A DNA stretch of 64,000 bases, taken from positions 6,379,001-6,443,000 of the forward strand of contig NZ_OBMJ01000001.1 of the NCBI RefSeq assembly GCF_900199205.1, in the 5' to 3' direction. Position numbers and translations under genes: made by a program. The notes under the pieces were generated by a model, which made no database searches, was not told the DNA's origin, and worked only from the letters and a program-made list of their open reading frames with translations. Positions 1-8,416 of this stretch are shown piece after piece (position 1 is the stretch's first letter; every line of letters begins with the position of its first letter). Origin of the DNA: Streptomyces sp. 1331.2. GTDB taxonomy: Bacteria; Actinomycetota; Actinomycetes; Streptomycetales; Streptomycetaceae.

Positions 1-1086
1 ATGGCCGACTGGGTGGCCGACGAGGGCCTTGGCCTGGACGTCTGCTCCGCCGGCGAACTCCGGCTGGCCGTCTCGGCGGGCTTCCCGGCGCAGCGGATCC
101 TGCTGCACGGCAACGCCAAGTCCCCGGAGGAGCTGCGGCTGGCCCGGCGGCTGCGGGTCGGGCGGATCGTCATCGACGGCCCGGCGGAGATCGCCCGGCT
201 GGCCGCGCTGGTGGCTGCCGACACCCCGCAGAAGGTGCTGGTGCGGGTCGTCCCGGGCATCGCGGCCGGGCACCACGCGGCGGTGCGGACCGGCGTCGGC
301 GGACAGAAGTTCGGCTTCCCGATCGAGGGCGGCGACGCCGCGGACGCCATCGCCCGGGTGCTCGATCAGCCGGGCCTCGAACTCGCCGGTCTGCACTGCC
401 ACTTGGGATCACAGATCACCCAGGTGGAGCCGTACCTACGGGCGGTGGACGCGCTGGTCGGCCTGCTGGCGCAGGTCCGGGATCGGCACGGCGTCGAGCT
501 GCCCGAGCTGGACCTCGGCGGCGGCCACGGCATCAAGTACCTGCCCGACGACGAGGAGCTGGACCTCGCCGAGTTCGCCGTCCGGGTCACCGACCGGCTG
601 GCGGTGCGCTGCGCCGAGACCGGGCTGGCGGTGCCGCGCCTGGTGGTGGAGCCCGGCCGCGCGGTGGCCGGCCCGTCGGCGGTGGCGGTGTACCGGGTGC
701 TGTCGGTCAAGCACACGGCGGACGGCCGCTGCTTCGTTGCCGTGGACGGCGGGATGAGCGACAACCCGCGCCCGGCGCTGTACGGATCGCCGTACAGCGT
801 CCGCCTGGTGGGCCGGCGGTCGGAGGCGGGCTCGGCCCGGGTGGACGTGGTCGGCCGGCACTGCGAGGCCGGCGACGTCCTGGTGCGCGGTGCCGCCCTG
901 CCCGCCGACCTGCGACCTGGCGACCTGCTGGCCGTGCCGGCGGCCGGGGCGTACCAGCTCTCGATGGCCTCCGGCTACAACCTGGTCGGCCGCCCGGCGG
1001 TGGCGGCGGTGCGGGACGGTCGGGCCCGGCTGCTGATCAGGCGGGAGACGGTCGAGGACCTCCGCCTGCGGGAGGTCGGCCGGTAG
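1..1086 (+). CDS. lysA: Diaminopimelate decarboxylase (5'-truncated by window edge)
   Basis: PLP-dependent decarboxylase of fold type III that converts meso-diaminopimelate to lysine in the cytosol. The frame is open to position 1 and starts inside the family: visible motifs in order are CSAGEL, HGNAKS, HCHLGSQ, the glycine-rich phosphate loop GGGHGIKY, EPGRA, DGGMSDNPRPALYG, CEAGD (the Cys-Glu-x-Gly-Asp catalytic site from the partner subunit) and the C-terminal AGAYQLSMASGYN. The YAxKAN segment with the PLP-binding lysine must lie upstream of the window, so the ATG at position 1 is an internal Met codon and about 60-90 residues are missing. Related decarboxylases (pyridoxal-dependent ornithine/arginine type) share the fold, but the motif set fits LysA best. 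Confidence 0.85.
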   Translation: MADWVADEGLGLDVCSAGELRLAVSAGFPAQRILLHGNAKSPEELRLARRLRVGRIVIDGPAEIARLAALVAADTPQKVLVRVVPGIAAGHHAAVRTGVGGQKFGFPIEGGDAADAIARVLDQPGLELAGLHCHLGSQITQVEPYLRAVDALVGLLAQVRDRHGVELPELDLGGGHGIKYLPDDEELDLAEFAVRVTDRLAVRCAETGLAVPRLVVEPGRAVAGPSAVAVYRVLSVKHTADGRCFVAVDGGMSDNPRPALYGSPYSVRLVGRRSEAGSARVDVVGRHCEAGDVLVRGAALPADLRPGDLLAVPAAGAYQLSMASGYNLVGRPAVAAVRDGRARLLIRRETVEDLRLREVGR

Positions 1087-1100
1087 GTCGGCACGCACGA

Positions 1101-1529
1101 ACGGTCAATCTCGCCGGGGTCCTGGTCGGCGCCCCGGCCGGGCAGCCGGAGTTCACCGAGTGGGCGTCGCTGCTGGGCCGCGACGGCGCCGCGATCCCCT
1201 TCCTGCGCTACCTGCCCGAACGCCTCGACCCCCTCGGCGCACGCGTCGAGGCGGCACTGCGCGAACGGCTGGCCGCAGCGCCGTCGTTCGTCGCCTTCGA
1301 GGGCTACGACACGATCGCCGTCCTCGCCGAGGCGCTGCGCTCACAGGGCGTGGACCGGGGTCGCATCGCCGAGGCCTGGCCGAGCATCGCGGTCGAAGGC
1401 ACCCGGGGCACGATCCGGTTCTCCCGCGTGCCGGGCACCAGCGTCCGGCAGTGGGCCTGGCCACCGGTCCAGGTGGCCGCCCGCGATCCGGCGGCCCCCG
1501 ACCGCTTCCGGAGCCTCTGGAACGGCTGA
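1101..1529 (+). pseudogene. C-terminal remnant of a type I periplasmic-binding (ABC substrate-binding) protein
   Basis: An open frame running from about 1101 to the TGA at 1527-1529 encodes about 142 residues without any ATG/GTG start or ribosome binding site near its beginning; it begins only 15 bases after the lysA stop. The sequence reads like the end of a branched-chain amino acid type binding protein (Peripla_BP_6): a 'FVAFEGYDTIAVLAEAL' helix, 'RIAEAWPSIAVEGTRGTIRFSR' and 'WAWPPVQVAARDP', ending in SLWNG. The ligand-binding N-terminal lobe and the lipoprotein signal are absent, so this appears to be a decayed fragment left by a deletion that fused it to the end of lysA. Family assignment is by pattern recognition only. 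Confidence 0.6.
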
Positions 1530-1589
1530 GCCGCCTTCCTGAAGCGGCGCGCTCCCACGCCGTCGTGCCCGCGGTTCGCGCCGGACCCA

Positions 1590-2096
1590 CTACGCGCCGG
1601 CCTGCTGGTAGAGCGTCACCAGCAGGCCGTGCACCGGCTCGCCCTCCGGATCCTCCTCCGTCTCGTCGACCAGTGCGGCCAGCGCCTCGGCGAGCCGCGC
1701 CGCCTTGGCCGGGCTGAGCCGGACGTGGCGCAGCGCCAGGAGGTGGTCGACGGGTGAGCGGTCCAACTCCTGGGCGATGGCGCCGAACAGCGCGGCCGTG
1801 CCCTCGGCCTGCGGTTCGGGGACGAGGAGTCGTTCGGCGGTCCGCCGGTAGTATTTCTCGGTGCCGCCGCGCACCGTTCGCGTTCCCGCGTCCTGGACCA
1901 GCCCGGCCTCGCACAGCACCTTCAGGTGGTGGGACACGCTGCCCTTGTTCACCCCCAGCTGTGCGGCGAGTCGGCTGATCGTGGACGGCCGGGCGCTCAG
2001 GGCGAAGAGCAGGCGCTGGCGCACCGGGTGGGCGAGTGCAGTGTGCTGCAGCGGCGTGCTGATCCGCTGCACGTCTTCGTCTGGTTGATGACTCAC
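1590..2096 (-). CDS. ArsR-family winged-helix transcriptional regulator
   Basis: Predicted dimeric DNA-binding repressor. The N-terminal half has the ArsR/HTH_20 fold: 'ALAHPVRQRLLFAL', then the recognition region 'LAAQLGVNKGSVSHHLKVLCEAGLV' and the wing 'GTRTVRGGTEKYYRR'. No cysteine metal site of the ArsR/SmtB type is visible, so the ligand is unknown. The C-terminal part is helical and probably carries dimer contacts. The GTG at 2096 is preferred over the in-frame ATG at 2132, because an ATG start would place the palindrome at 2103-2126 inside the coding region; either is possible. It is divergent from the S41 protease-like gene, and the shared palindrome suggests that it represses both. 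Confidence 0.8.
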   Translation of the reverse strand: MSHQPDEDVQRISTPLQHTALAHPVRQRLLFALSARPSTISRLAAQLGVNKGSVSHHLKVLCEAGLVQDAGTRTVRGGTEKYYRRTAERLLVPEPQAEGTAALFGAIAQELDRSPVDHLLALRHVRLSPAKAARLAEALAALVDETEEDPEGEPVHGLLVTLYQQAGA

Positions 2097-2102
2097 CTGA
2101 TC

Positions 2103-2126
2103 AAGCGTTAAGTACGGTTGACGCTT
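2103..2126. promoter_or_regulatory. Palindromic operator of the ArsR-type regulator
   Basis: Inverted repeat AAGCGTTAA (2103-2111) and TTGACGCTT (2118-2126) with a 6-base centre; one mismatch per arm. It lies between the divergent regulator and protease-like genes and overlaps the -35 box of the latter, the classic position for an ArsR-family operator. Confidence 0.65.
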
Positions 2127-2146
2127 TGGCAAGTCGCTGGTCTACT
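2118..2146 (+). promoter_or_regulatory. Housekeeping-type promoter, probably leaderless transcript
   Basis: TTGACG (2118-2123), 17-base spacer, TCTACT (2141-2146). The ATG of the downstream gene is at 2154, eight bases after the -10 box, and no Shine-Dalgarno sequence precedes it, which fits a leaderless mRNA. Confidence 0.55.
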
Positions 2147-2153
2147 CCCTCCC

Positions 2154-3063
2154 ATGACTTCCACCACATCGCCCTCCGCGCTGGACGCCGCCGTCGTTGT
2201 CGACTCGATCGCCGACCTGGTCTGCGAGAACTACGTCTTCCCCGATGCCGCCCGGCAGCTGGCCGACCTGCTGCGGCGCCGCAGCGCCGAGGGCTCCTAC
2301 CGGACCGAGTCCGCGCAGGAGTTGGCCGATGCGGTCACGGCCGACCTGCGGTCCGTCAACGGCGATCTGCACCTGGCTCTGAAGCACCACGAGGTGCCGG
2401 TGCCGAGCGAGCGGGGCGCGGCGGTGCTCGCCGCGATGCGCAGGGAGTTCGATGCCTCGCTGGGCGGTGTGCCGCGGGTGGAACTCCTCGACGGCGGCGT
2501 CGCGGTCCTGGAGATCGGGCCCAAGACGTTCCCGCTGGACTGGGCGGCGCAGCCGCTGGCCGCGGCGCTCTCCCTGGTGGCCCCGCCCGAGCCCTCATCC
2601 TGGACCTGCGCCGCAACGCCGGTGGCGATCCGAACACGGTGGCCTTCATCTGCGGGTACCTGCTGGCCGGCCGCACCCACCTCAACACCCTGGTCTCGCG
2701 GCAGGGGAGGTGGCCGAGCAGTCCTGGACGCCCCCGTTCGTCCCGGGTGCCCGCTTCGGCGCGGACAAGCCGGTCTACGTGCTGACCAGCGGAACCACCT
2801 TCTCCGCGGGCGAGGAACTCGCGTACGACCTGCAGCAGCTCGGCCGCGCCGAGATCGTCGGAGAGCCCACCCGGGGCGGCGCCCACCCGCGCGAGGGCTG
2901 GACGGTGCACCCGCACCTGGAGCTCAGCGTGCCCGTCGCCCGCGCGGTCAACCCGGTCTCGGGCACCAACTGGGAGGGTACCGGCGTCCGCCCCGACGTC
3001 CCGTGCGACGCCGGGGCGGCACTCGACCGCGCGCTGGAGCTGGCCGTGGCGCGCCGGGCCTGA
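2154..3063 (+). pseudogene. S41-family (tail-specific protease / IRBP-like) peptidase, two frameshifts
   Basis: Three reading frames together give one protein. From 2154 the N-terminal helical domain (SIADLVCENYVFPD...) reads to about 2580; the next segment (ALILDLRRNAGGDPNTVAFI) is in another frame to about 2705; the last (VPGARFGADKPVYVLTSGTTFSAGEELAYDL ... VNPVSGTNWEGTGVRPD) is in the third frame to the TGA at 3061-3063. The final part contains the S41 'TSxxTFSAGEE' serine region. Both shifts equal the loss of one base, near C-rich (2588) and G-rich (2703) runs, so they could be real mutations or homopolymer errors in the assembly. Promoter and operator upstream are intact. The family would cleave C-terminal peptides; this copy has no signal peptide. 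Confidence 0.75.
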
Positions 3064-3117
3064 GGTGCCTCCTCGGCGTCCAACGGGCTGACCGGACGAG
3101 GATGCCGGCGGTGTGAA

Positions 3118-3150
3118 GCGCGAGAAGTCGGTCCGGCCGACTTCTCGCGC
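3118..3150. terminator. Strong hairpin terminator
   Basis: Perfect 14-bp stem GCGCGAGAAGTCGG (3118-3131) / CCGACTTCTCGCGC (3137-3150) with a 5-base loop, 55 bases after the S41 pseudogene. No T-tract, as is common in actinobacteria. The remainder of the 3064-3417 gap holds the promoter and operator of the ABC operon. Confidence 0.75.
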
Positions 3151-3335
3151 AGTGCTGTTCAGGCGGACGGCAGCCCCGGGCGTGGACCTGACGGGCACGC
3201 CGGTCGTGGCTGCCGGATAACGGAACGGTTGCGGCGCCCGTCCTTCCCGTGCCCAGGTCTTGACGGCACGAGGAGGACGGGCGTTTGCTGTGTCCCGCTC
3301 GTTGGAACCTGTTTGGTTCTGGTTTGTTTTGTGTA

Positions 3336-3349
3336 TTTGAACGTTCAAA
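3336..3349. promoter_or_regulatory. Probable LacI-family operator of the alpha-galactoside operon
   Basis: Perfect 14-bp palindrome TTTGAACGTTCAAA centred on CG, the centre typical of LacI/GalR operators, in an unusually T-rich stretch 69 bases upstream of the binding-protein start. The likely ligand is the LacI regulator encoded at the end of this operon. Confidence 0.65.
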
Positions 3350-3417
3350 ACGACGCCGACCCCAGCGCCCGCGCCCCTCAAGCCCGCCAGCGCCACCGCC
3401 CCATCGAGAGGAATGCA

Positions 3418-4761
3418 ATGTCACACCTTTCCCGACGCGACCTGCTCCGCGCCTCCGGAGCCGGCCTGCTGGCCCTCGCCGCCGGCGGCACCCTCGCGGC
3501 CTGCGGCGACTCCGGCTCCGGCGGCGCCTCGGGCGGGGACGCCGAGACCGGGACGGTCACCGTCTGGTCCTGGGCGACGGCCGCCGAGGCCCTGCGCGGG
3601 ATCGTCCCGGCCTTCGAGCAGGACAACCCCGGCATCAAGATCGACGTCCAGGACATCGGCAACCCGGCCATCTGGGACAAGATCACCGTCGGTCTGGCGG
3701 CCGGCGGCCAGGGCCTCGGCGACGTCCTGCACATCGGCTGCGACTACCTGCCCGGCTACCTGGAGAAGTTCCCGGGAGGCCTGGCCGACCTCTCCGCGCT
3801 CGGTGCCGACGCCCACAAGGACAAGTTCGCCAAGGGCCTGTGGCCGGTCGTCACCGGCAAGGACGGCCACGCCTACGCCCTGCCCTGGGAGGTCAACCCG
3901 CTCGGCTTCTTCTACCGCAAGGACTACTTCGACAAGGCGGGCATCGACCCCGCCTCCCTCGCCACCTGGGACGACCTGATCGCCGCCGCCGACCGGTTCA
4001 AGGCCGCCAACCCCGGCACCTACCTCATCGGCATCAACAAGACCGCCAACCCCGACCCCGACCTCGACTTCCTGCAGTCCCTGATGCAGCTCCAGGGCGC
4101 CTTCTACTTCGACCTCCAGGGGAAGGTCACCCTCGCCTCCGAGCCGGACGTGCGCGCCCTGACCATCGTCAAGCGCCTGCACGAGGCCGGACTGGTCGGC
4201 GACGCCTCCGGCGACCAGGGCTGGCGCAACCTGATGAAGGCCGGCAAGCTCGCCGTCGCCCCGATGCCCGCCTGGGCCGCGCACTACCTGGAGACCAAGT
4301 TCGCCGACCAGAGCGGCAACTGGCGTCTCACCAAGCCCCCGGCCGTCACCCCCGGCGGCAAGCGCACCGCCCTGGTCAACTCCACCCACCTGGCCGTCGC
4401 CGCCTCCAGCCCGCGCCGCCGCGCCGCCTGGAAGTTCGTCGAGTACGCCCTCACCCGCCCCGCCTCCGTCAACGCCATGTTCACCGCCGGCGGCGTCTTC
4501 CCCGCCCTCACCGCGGCCTACACCGACCCGACGTACGCCAAGCCCAGCGCCTACTTCGGCGGCGACTCCCCGCTGAAGACCTTCGCCGAACTCGCCACCG
4601 ACGGCGGCGACCCCACCAACTACTCCGGCGACTACGCCCGTGCCCTCAAGCTCGCCAGCGACGCCCAGACCAAGGTCTTCCTCAAGGACGGCGACCCGGC
4701 CGCCGTCCTCCAGGACGCCGCCAAGCAGCTCGCCCAGCAGACCGGACGCACGATCGCATGA
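3418..4761 (+). CDS. Sugar ABC transporter substrate-binding lipoprotein
   Basis: Extracellular solute-binding protein (family 1, SBP_bac_1) of 447 residues. The N-terminus carries a twin-arginine motif (RR at 6-7) and a lipobox LAAC with the lipidated Cys29, so it is probably a Tat-exported lipoprotein anchored on the outer face of the membrane. The mature domain has the usual two-lobe pattern (VTVWSWATAAEALRGIVPAF, GDVLHIGCDYLPGYLEKF, ALPWEVNPLGFFYRKDYFDKAGI). ATG 3418 follows GAGAGGAA at a good distance; the longer upstream frame would include the operator. It overlaps the first permease gene (ATGA). With the GH36 enzyme and galT/galK downstream, an alpha-galactoside such as melibiose or raffinose is the inferred ligand. 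Confidence 0.88.
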   Translation: MSHLSRRDLLRASGAGLLALAAGGTLAACGDSGSGGASGGDAETGTVTVWSWATAAEALRGIVPAFEQDNPGIKIDVQDIGNPAIWDKITVGLAAGGQGLGDVLHIGCDYLPGYLEKFPGGLADLSALGADAHKDKFAKGLWPVVTGKDGHAYALPWEVNPLGFFYRKDYFDKAGIDPASLATWDDLIAAADRFKAANPGTYLIGINKTANPDPDLDFLQSLMQLQGAFYFDLQGKVTLASEPDVRALTIVKRLHEAGLVGDASGDQGWRNLMKAGKLAVAPMPAWAAHYLETKFADQSGNWRLTKPPAVTPGGKRTALVNSTHLAVAASSPRRRAAWKFVEYALTRPASVNAMFTAGGVFPALTAAYTDPTYAKPSAYFGGDSPLKTFAELATDGGDPTNYSGDYARALKLASDAQTKVFLKDGDPAAVLQDAAKQLAQQTGRTIA

Positions 4762-5729
4762 CCGCCGCCACCACCCCGTCCACCGCAGGACCATCCGCCG
4801 CCGCCCCGGGGCCGACCTTCGTCAAGTCCGCCACCGTACGAGCCCGCCGCTCCGCCCCCCGCCGTTCCCGCCGGCGCCGCACCGCCCTGCCGTACCTGCT
4901 GCTCGCCCCCGCCCTGATCACCTTCGGGATCTTCAAGGCCTACCCCGTCGTCTCCTCCCTGCTGCTCTCCTTCACCACCGGCTCCGGCACCGCCACCCGC
5001 GCCGCCGGACTCGCCAACTACCGCCGCCTGCTGGACGATCCGCTGTTCTGGACGGCCCTGCGCAACACCGGCGAGATCCTGGTCGTGCAGGTCCCGCTGA
5101 TGCTCGGACTGGCCCTGCTGATGGCCGTCGGCATCAACTCGGCACTCGTGCGCTGGCGTACGGTGTGGCGGCTCGGCGTCTTCATGCCCGCCGTCACCGG
5201 CCTGGTCGCCACCGGCGTGATGTTCAGCTTCCTGCTCAACACCGACAACGGCGCGGTCAACCGGCTGCTGCAGGCGGTCGGTCTGTCCGGCGTCGACTGG
5301 CTCGGGCAGCCGTTCTGGGCCCGGATGGCCGTCGTCCTGGTGCTCACCTGGCACTACACCGGCTACAACGCCGTCATCTACCTCGCCGGACTTCAGTCCA
5401 TCCCCAAGGAGTTGTACGAGGCCGCGATGGTCGACGGCGCCGGCCCCGTCCGCCGCTTCACCGCGATCACCGTCCCCGCGCTGCGCCCGGTGCTGCTGTT
5501 CACGATCGTGCTGTCCACCATCGGCACGCTGCAACTCTTCGACGAGCCCTACGTGTTGACCGGCGGCGGCCCGGACAACGCGACCCTGACCGTCTCCATG
5601 TACCTGTACCAGAACGGCTTCCGGTACTTCGACTTCGGCTACGCCTCCGCCATCGCCTACGCGCTCACCCTGCTGGTGTCGGTGCTCGGTGCGGTGCAGA
5701 TGCGCCTGATGGGGGAGCGTGACCGATGA
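4758..5729 (+). CDS. Sugar ABC transporter permease (MalF/UgpA type)
   Basis: Binding-protein-dependent transport inner-membrane component of 323 residues. A basic, Ala/Pro-rich cytosolic N-terminus (about residues 1-40) leads into six predicted membrane segments, the first being YLLLAPALITFGIFKAYPVV. The EAA loop that docks on the ATPase is visible as 'ELYEAAMVDGAGPVRRFTAITVP'. Start overlaps the stop of the binding protein by ATGA and its own stop overlaps the second permease, so the operon is translationally coupled. No ATP-binding subunit lies in the operon; actinobacterial sugar importers commonly share one MsiK-type ATPase encoded elsewhere. Confidence 0.9.
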   Translation: MTAATTPSTAGPSAAAPGPTFVKSATVRARRSAPRRSRRRRTALPYLLLAPALITFGIFKAYPVVSSLLLSFTTGSGTATRAAGLANYRRLLDDPLFWTALRNTGEILVVQVPLMLGLALLMAVGINSALVRWRTVWRLGVFMPAVTGLVATGVMFSFLLNTDNGAVNRLLQAVGLSGVDWLGQPFWARMAVVLVLTWHYTGYNAVIYLAGLQSIPKELYEAAMVDGAGPVRRFTAITVPALRPVLLFTIVLSTIGTLQLFDEPYVLTGGGPDNATLTVSMYLYQNGFRYFDFGYASAIAYALTLLVSVLGAVQMRLMGERDR

Positions 5730-6553
5730 ACCTCAAGAAGCTGCGCGGCTGGCCGCTGACCTTCCTGCTCGCCGCGATCACCGGGCTCTCCGTCGGCCCG
5801 TTCTACTGGCTGGTGATGGCCACCACCCGCAAGGACACCGAGATCTTCGACTGGCCGCCGTCGCTGCTGCCCGGCGGACACCTCGGGGACAACCTCGACC
5901 GGCTCGACCGGAGGATCGGCCTGCTCCGGGTGGTCGGCAACTCCCTGCTGGTGGCGGGGATCCAGACGCTGGGCGCCCTCGTCGTCGCGCTGCTCGCGGG
6001 CTACGCCTTCGCCAAGTTCCGCTTCCGCGGCCGGACCCTGCTCTTCGCGCTGCTGCTCTCCACCCTGGTGGTGCCCGAACAGGTCATGCTGGTACCGCTG
6101 TTCAAGATGATGATGAGCTTCGGCCTGCTGGACACCTACCAGGCGCTCATCCTGCCCGGCCTGTGCGTGCCCTTCGCGATCTTCCTGATGCGCCAGTCGC
6201 TGGCCGGCCTGCCGGACGAACTCCTGGACGCGGCAAGGGTCGACGGCGCCGGCGAGTTCCGGGTGCTGTGGAGCGTCGTCGTGCCGGTCATGCGGCCCGT
6301 GTTGGCAGCCCTCTCGATCTTCCTCTTCCTGGGCTCCTGGAACCAGTTCGTCTGGCCGCTGATCGCCCTGCGCAGCCCCGGGATGCACACCCTGCCCGTC
6401 GCCCTGGCCACCCTGCACGGCAACCAGAGCACCACCGACTACGGCGCGATCCTCTCCGGCACCGCGCTGTCCACCCTGCCGATGATGGTCCTCTTCCTGG
6501 TCCTCCAACGGCAGTTCATCTCCGGCCTGCTGGCCGGCGCCACGAAGGGATGA
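5726..6553 (+). CDS. Sugar ABC transporter permease (MalG/UgpE type)
   Basis: Second membrane component, 275 residues, with about six membrane segments and the EAA motif 'ELLDAARVDGAGEFRVLWSVVVPVMRP'. It begins with a short N-terminus (MNLKKLRGWPLTFLL) as in MalG-type partners and pairs with the preceding permease. ATGA overlaps at both ends. Confidence 0.9.
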   Translation: MNLKKLRGWPLTFLLAAITGLSVGPFYWLVMATTRKDTEIFDWPPSLLPGGHLGDNLDRLDRRIGLLRVVGNSLLVAGIQTLGALVVALLAGYAFAKFRFRGRTLLFALLLSTLVVPEQVMLVPLFKMMMSFGLLDTYQALILPGLCVPFAIFLMRQSLAGLPDELLDAARVDGAGEFRVLWSVVVPVMRPVLAALSIFLFLGSWNQFVWPLIALRSPGMHTLPVALATLHGNQSTTDYGAILSGTALSTLPMMVLFLVLQRQFISGLLAGATKG

Positions 6554-8331
6554 CGACCGTGACCGACATCTGGGAGCCGCACGCCCCCACCGCCACCGGC
6601 GCCCTGCGCCCACTGCACGCACCCGGGCCGGGCGAGCTGGACCTGCGGGCGAGCGGCACGGCCACCGTCCGGGAACTCGCCGACGGGGTGGTGGAGGTGA
6701 GCGCCGAGGGCACGGGCGAGGTGCGGATCGAGTGGCGGGTGCCCTGCACCGACGCCACCGCCTTCTGGACGCCCGAACCGCGCGGCACCGGCTGGCTGCC
6801 CGCCGCCTGGAGCGCCCCGCGCCGCACCGGCCTCACCGTCGGTGCCCCGATCGCCGCCCTCGTCGGCACCGGGGACGTCGCGCTCTGCGCCTTCGCCGCC
6901 GGGCGCCCGGACGTCCTGGCCGGCGCCGGAGTGGTCGAGGAGACCGGCGAGTTCCGCTGCTGGGCCCAGGCCGCCGACCGGCTCACCGTGCGCATCGACA
7001 CCTCGCGCCGGCACTACGCCCGCAGCCTCGCCGACCTCGCCGACTGGTGGTGCACCGGCCACACGGCGTCCGGTCACGCCGCCTCCGGCCACGCCGCCTC
7101 CGGCCGTACGATCGCCATCCCCGAGGCCGCCCGCCGCCCCGCCTACTCCACCTGGTACTCGATGCACCAGGACATCTCGCCGAAGGCCGTCGAGACCCAG
7201 GCCGCGCTCGGCGAGCAGCTCGGCATGGACGTCATCATCGTGGACGACGGCTGGATGACCGCCGACCGCACCCGCGGCTACGCCCACTGCGGCGACTGGG
7301 AGCCGATCTCGCTGCCCGACACGGCCGCCCACGTGCGCCGCGTCCACGACCTCGGCATGCGCTACCTGCTCTGGTACGCACTGCCGTTCATCGGCAAGGA
7401 CAGCGCCGCGTACGAGCGGATCGGCCGCTACGCCCTCGCCGACGCCGCCCACATGGGGGCGATCGTCGCCGACCCGCGCTACCCCGAGGTCCGCGCCTTC
7501 CTCACCGACCGGCTCGCCCGCGCCGTCGAGGAGTGGGGCATGGACGGCCTCAAGGTCGACTTCGTCGACTGGTTCGCCCGCGCCGCCGCCGACACCCCGG
7601 AGGCCGGGCCCGAGGCGGACTGCACGAGCGTGGATGAGGGCGTGGAACGGCTGCTCGCCGAGATCCGCCGCCGGATCACCGCTGCCGACCCGGAGGCGAT
7701 GATCGAGCACCGCCAGCCGTACGTCAGCCCGGGCCTGTGGCCGTACGTCACCATGATCCGCGCCACCGACTGCCCGCTCAGCCCGCAGGAGAACCGCCAG
7801 CGGACGATCGACGTGCGGCTCGCCGCCGGGCCCGTCCCGGTCCACGCCGACATGCTGATGTGGCACCCGGCCGAACCGCCGGAGCAGATCGCCTGCCACC
7901 TGATCAACGTGTTGTTCTCGGTCCCGCAGATCTCCGTCGACCTCGCCGCGCAGGACGCCGGGCAGCGCGAGGCCATCGCCTTCTGGCTCGGCGTCTTCCG
8001 CGAGCACACCGCCACCCTGCAACTCGGCGAACTGCTGCCCGCCCGCCCGGACCTCGGCTACCCGATGGTCACCGCCCGCGGCGCCGACGTCGTCGCCGTC
8101 GCCCGCTACGCCGCGCTGCCGGTGAACGCCTCCGGCGACGGCTGGCGCACCCTGCTGGTCGCCAACGCCGACGCCGACCCGGACGTCCGGCTCACCGGCG
8201 GCCGGGGCACGGCCTCGGTGACCGTGCAGGACGCCCGAGGGCGTATCGTCCGGCAGGGCGAGGTCGAGCTGGCCGGGGCGGACGTGATCCCGGTCCCGCG
8301 CGGCGGGCTGCTCACCCTGCGCCGCCCCTGA
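6550..8331 (+). CDS. Alpha-galactosidase, glycoside hydrolase family 36-type
   Basis: 593-residue cytosolic hydrolase releasing terminal alpha-linked galactose. An N-terminal beta-rich region (about 1-200) precedes a TIM barrel with 'STWYSMHQDISPKAVETQAALGEQLGMD', 'VDDGWM', 'GLKVDFVDWF' (Asp of KVDF is the expected nucleophile) and 'MIRATDCPLSPQENR' (Asp likely the acid/base). A Ser/Gly/His/Ala micro-repeat of about 18 residues (GHTASGHAASGHAASG) interrupts the N-terminal part around residue 175. No signal peptide, consistent with hydrolysis after uptake. It overlaps the upstream permease by ATGA. GH36/GH27/GH31-like enzymes share the fold, so specificity is inferred from the galT/galK context. 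Confidence 0.82.
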   Translation: MTTVTDIWEPHAPTATGALRPLHAPGPGELDLRASGTATVRELADGVVEVSAEGTGEVRIEWRVPCTDATAFWTPEPRGTGWLPAAWSAPRRTGLTVGAPIAALVGTGDVALCAFAAGRPDVLAGAGVVEETGEFRCWAQAADRLTVRIDTSRRHYARSLADLADWWCTGHTASGHAASGHAASGRTIAIPEAARRPAYSTWYSMHQDISPKAVETQAALGEQLGMDVIIVDDGWMTADRTRGYAHCGDWEPISLPDTAAHVRRVHDLGMRYLLWYALPFIGKDSAAYERIGRYALADAAHMGAIVADPRYPEVRAFLTDRLARAVEEWGMDGLKVDFVDWFARAAADTPEAGPEADCTSVDEGVERLLAEIRRRITAADPEAMIEHRQPYVSPGLWPYVTMIRATDCPLSPQENRQRTIDVRLAAGPVPVHADMLMWHPAEPPEQIACHLINVLFSVPQISVDLAAQDAGQREAIAFWLGVFREHTATLQLGELLPARPDLGYPMVTARGADVVAVARYAALPVNASGDGWRTLLVANADADPDVRLTGGRGTASVTVQDARGRIVRQGEVELAGADVIPVPRGGLLTLRRP

Positions 8332-8416
8332 CGGGCTGTCGTTGACGGGTCACCGCCGACGGGCGGCTCCGAGTCGCCCGACCACGAGCCGCCCCCGACC
8401 ACGCTTGGAGGACCGG

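Noticed and set aside
3285..4757. Long alternative frame of Arg/Pro-rich protein across the binding-protein gene
   Set aside because: Arg/Pro/His-rich shadow frame typical of high-GC DNA; only the part from 4758 (permease) is real.
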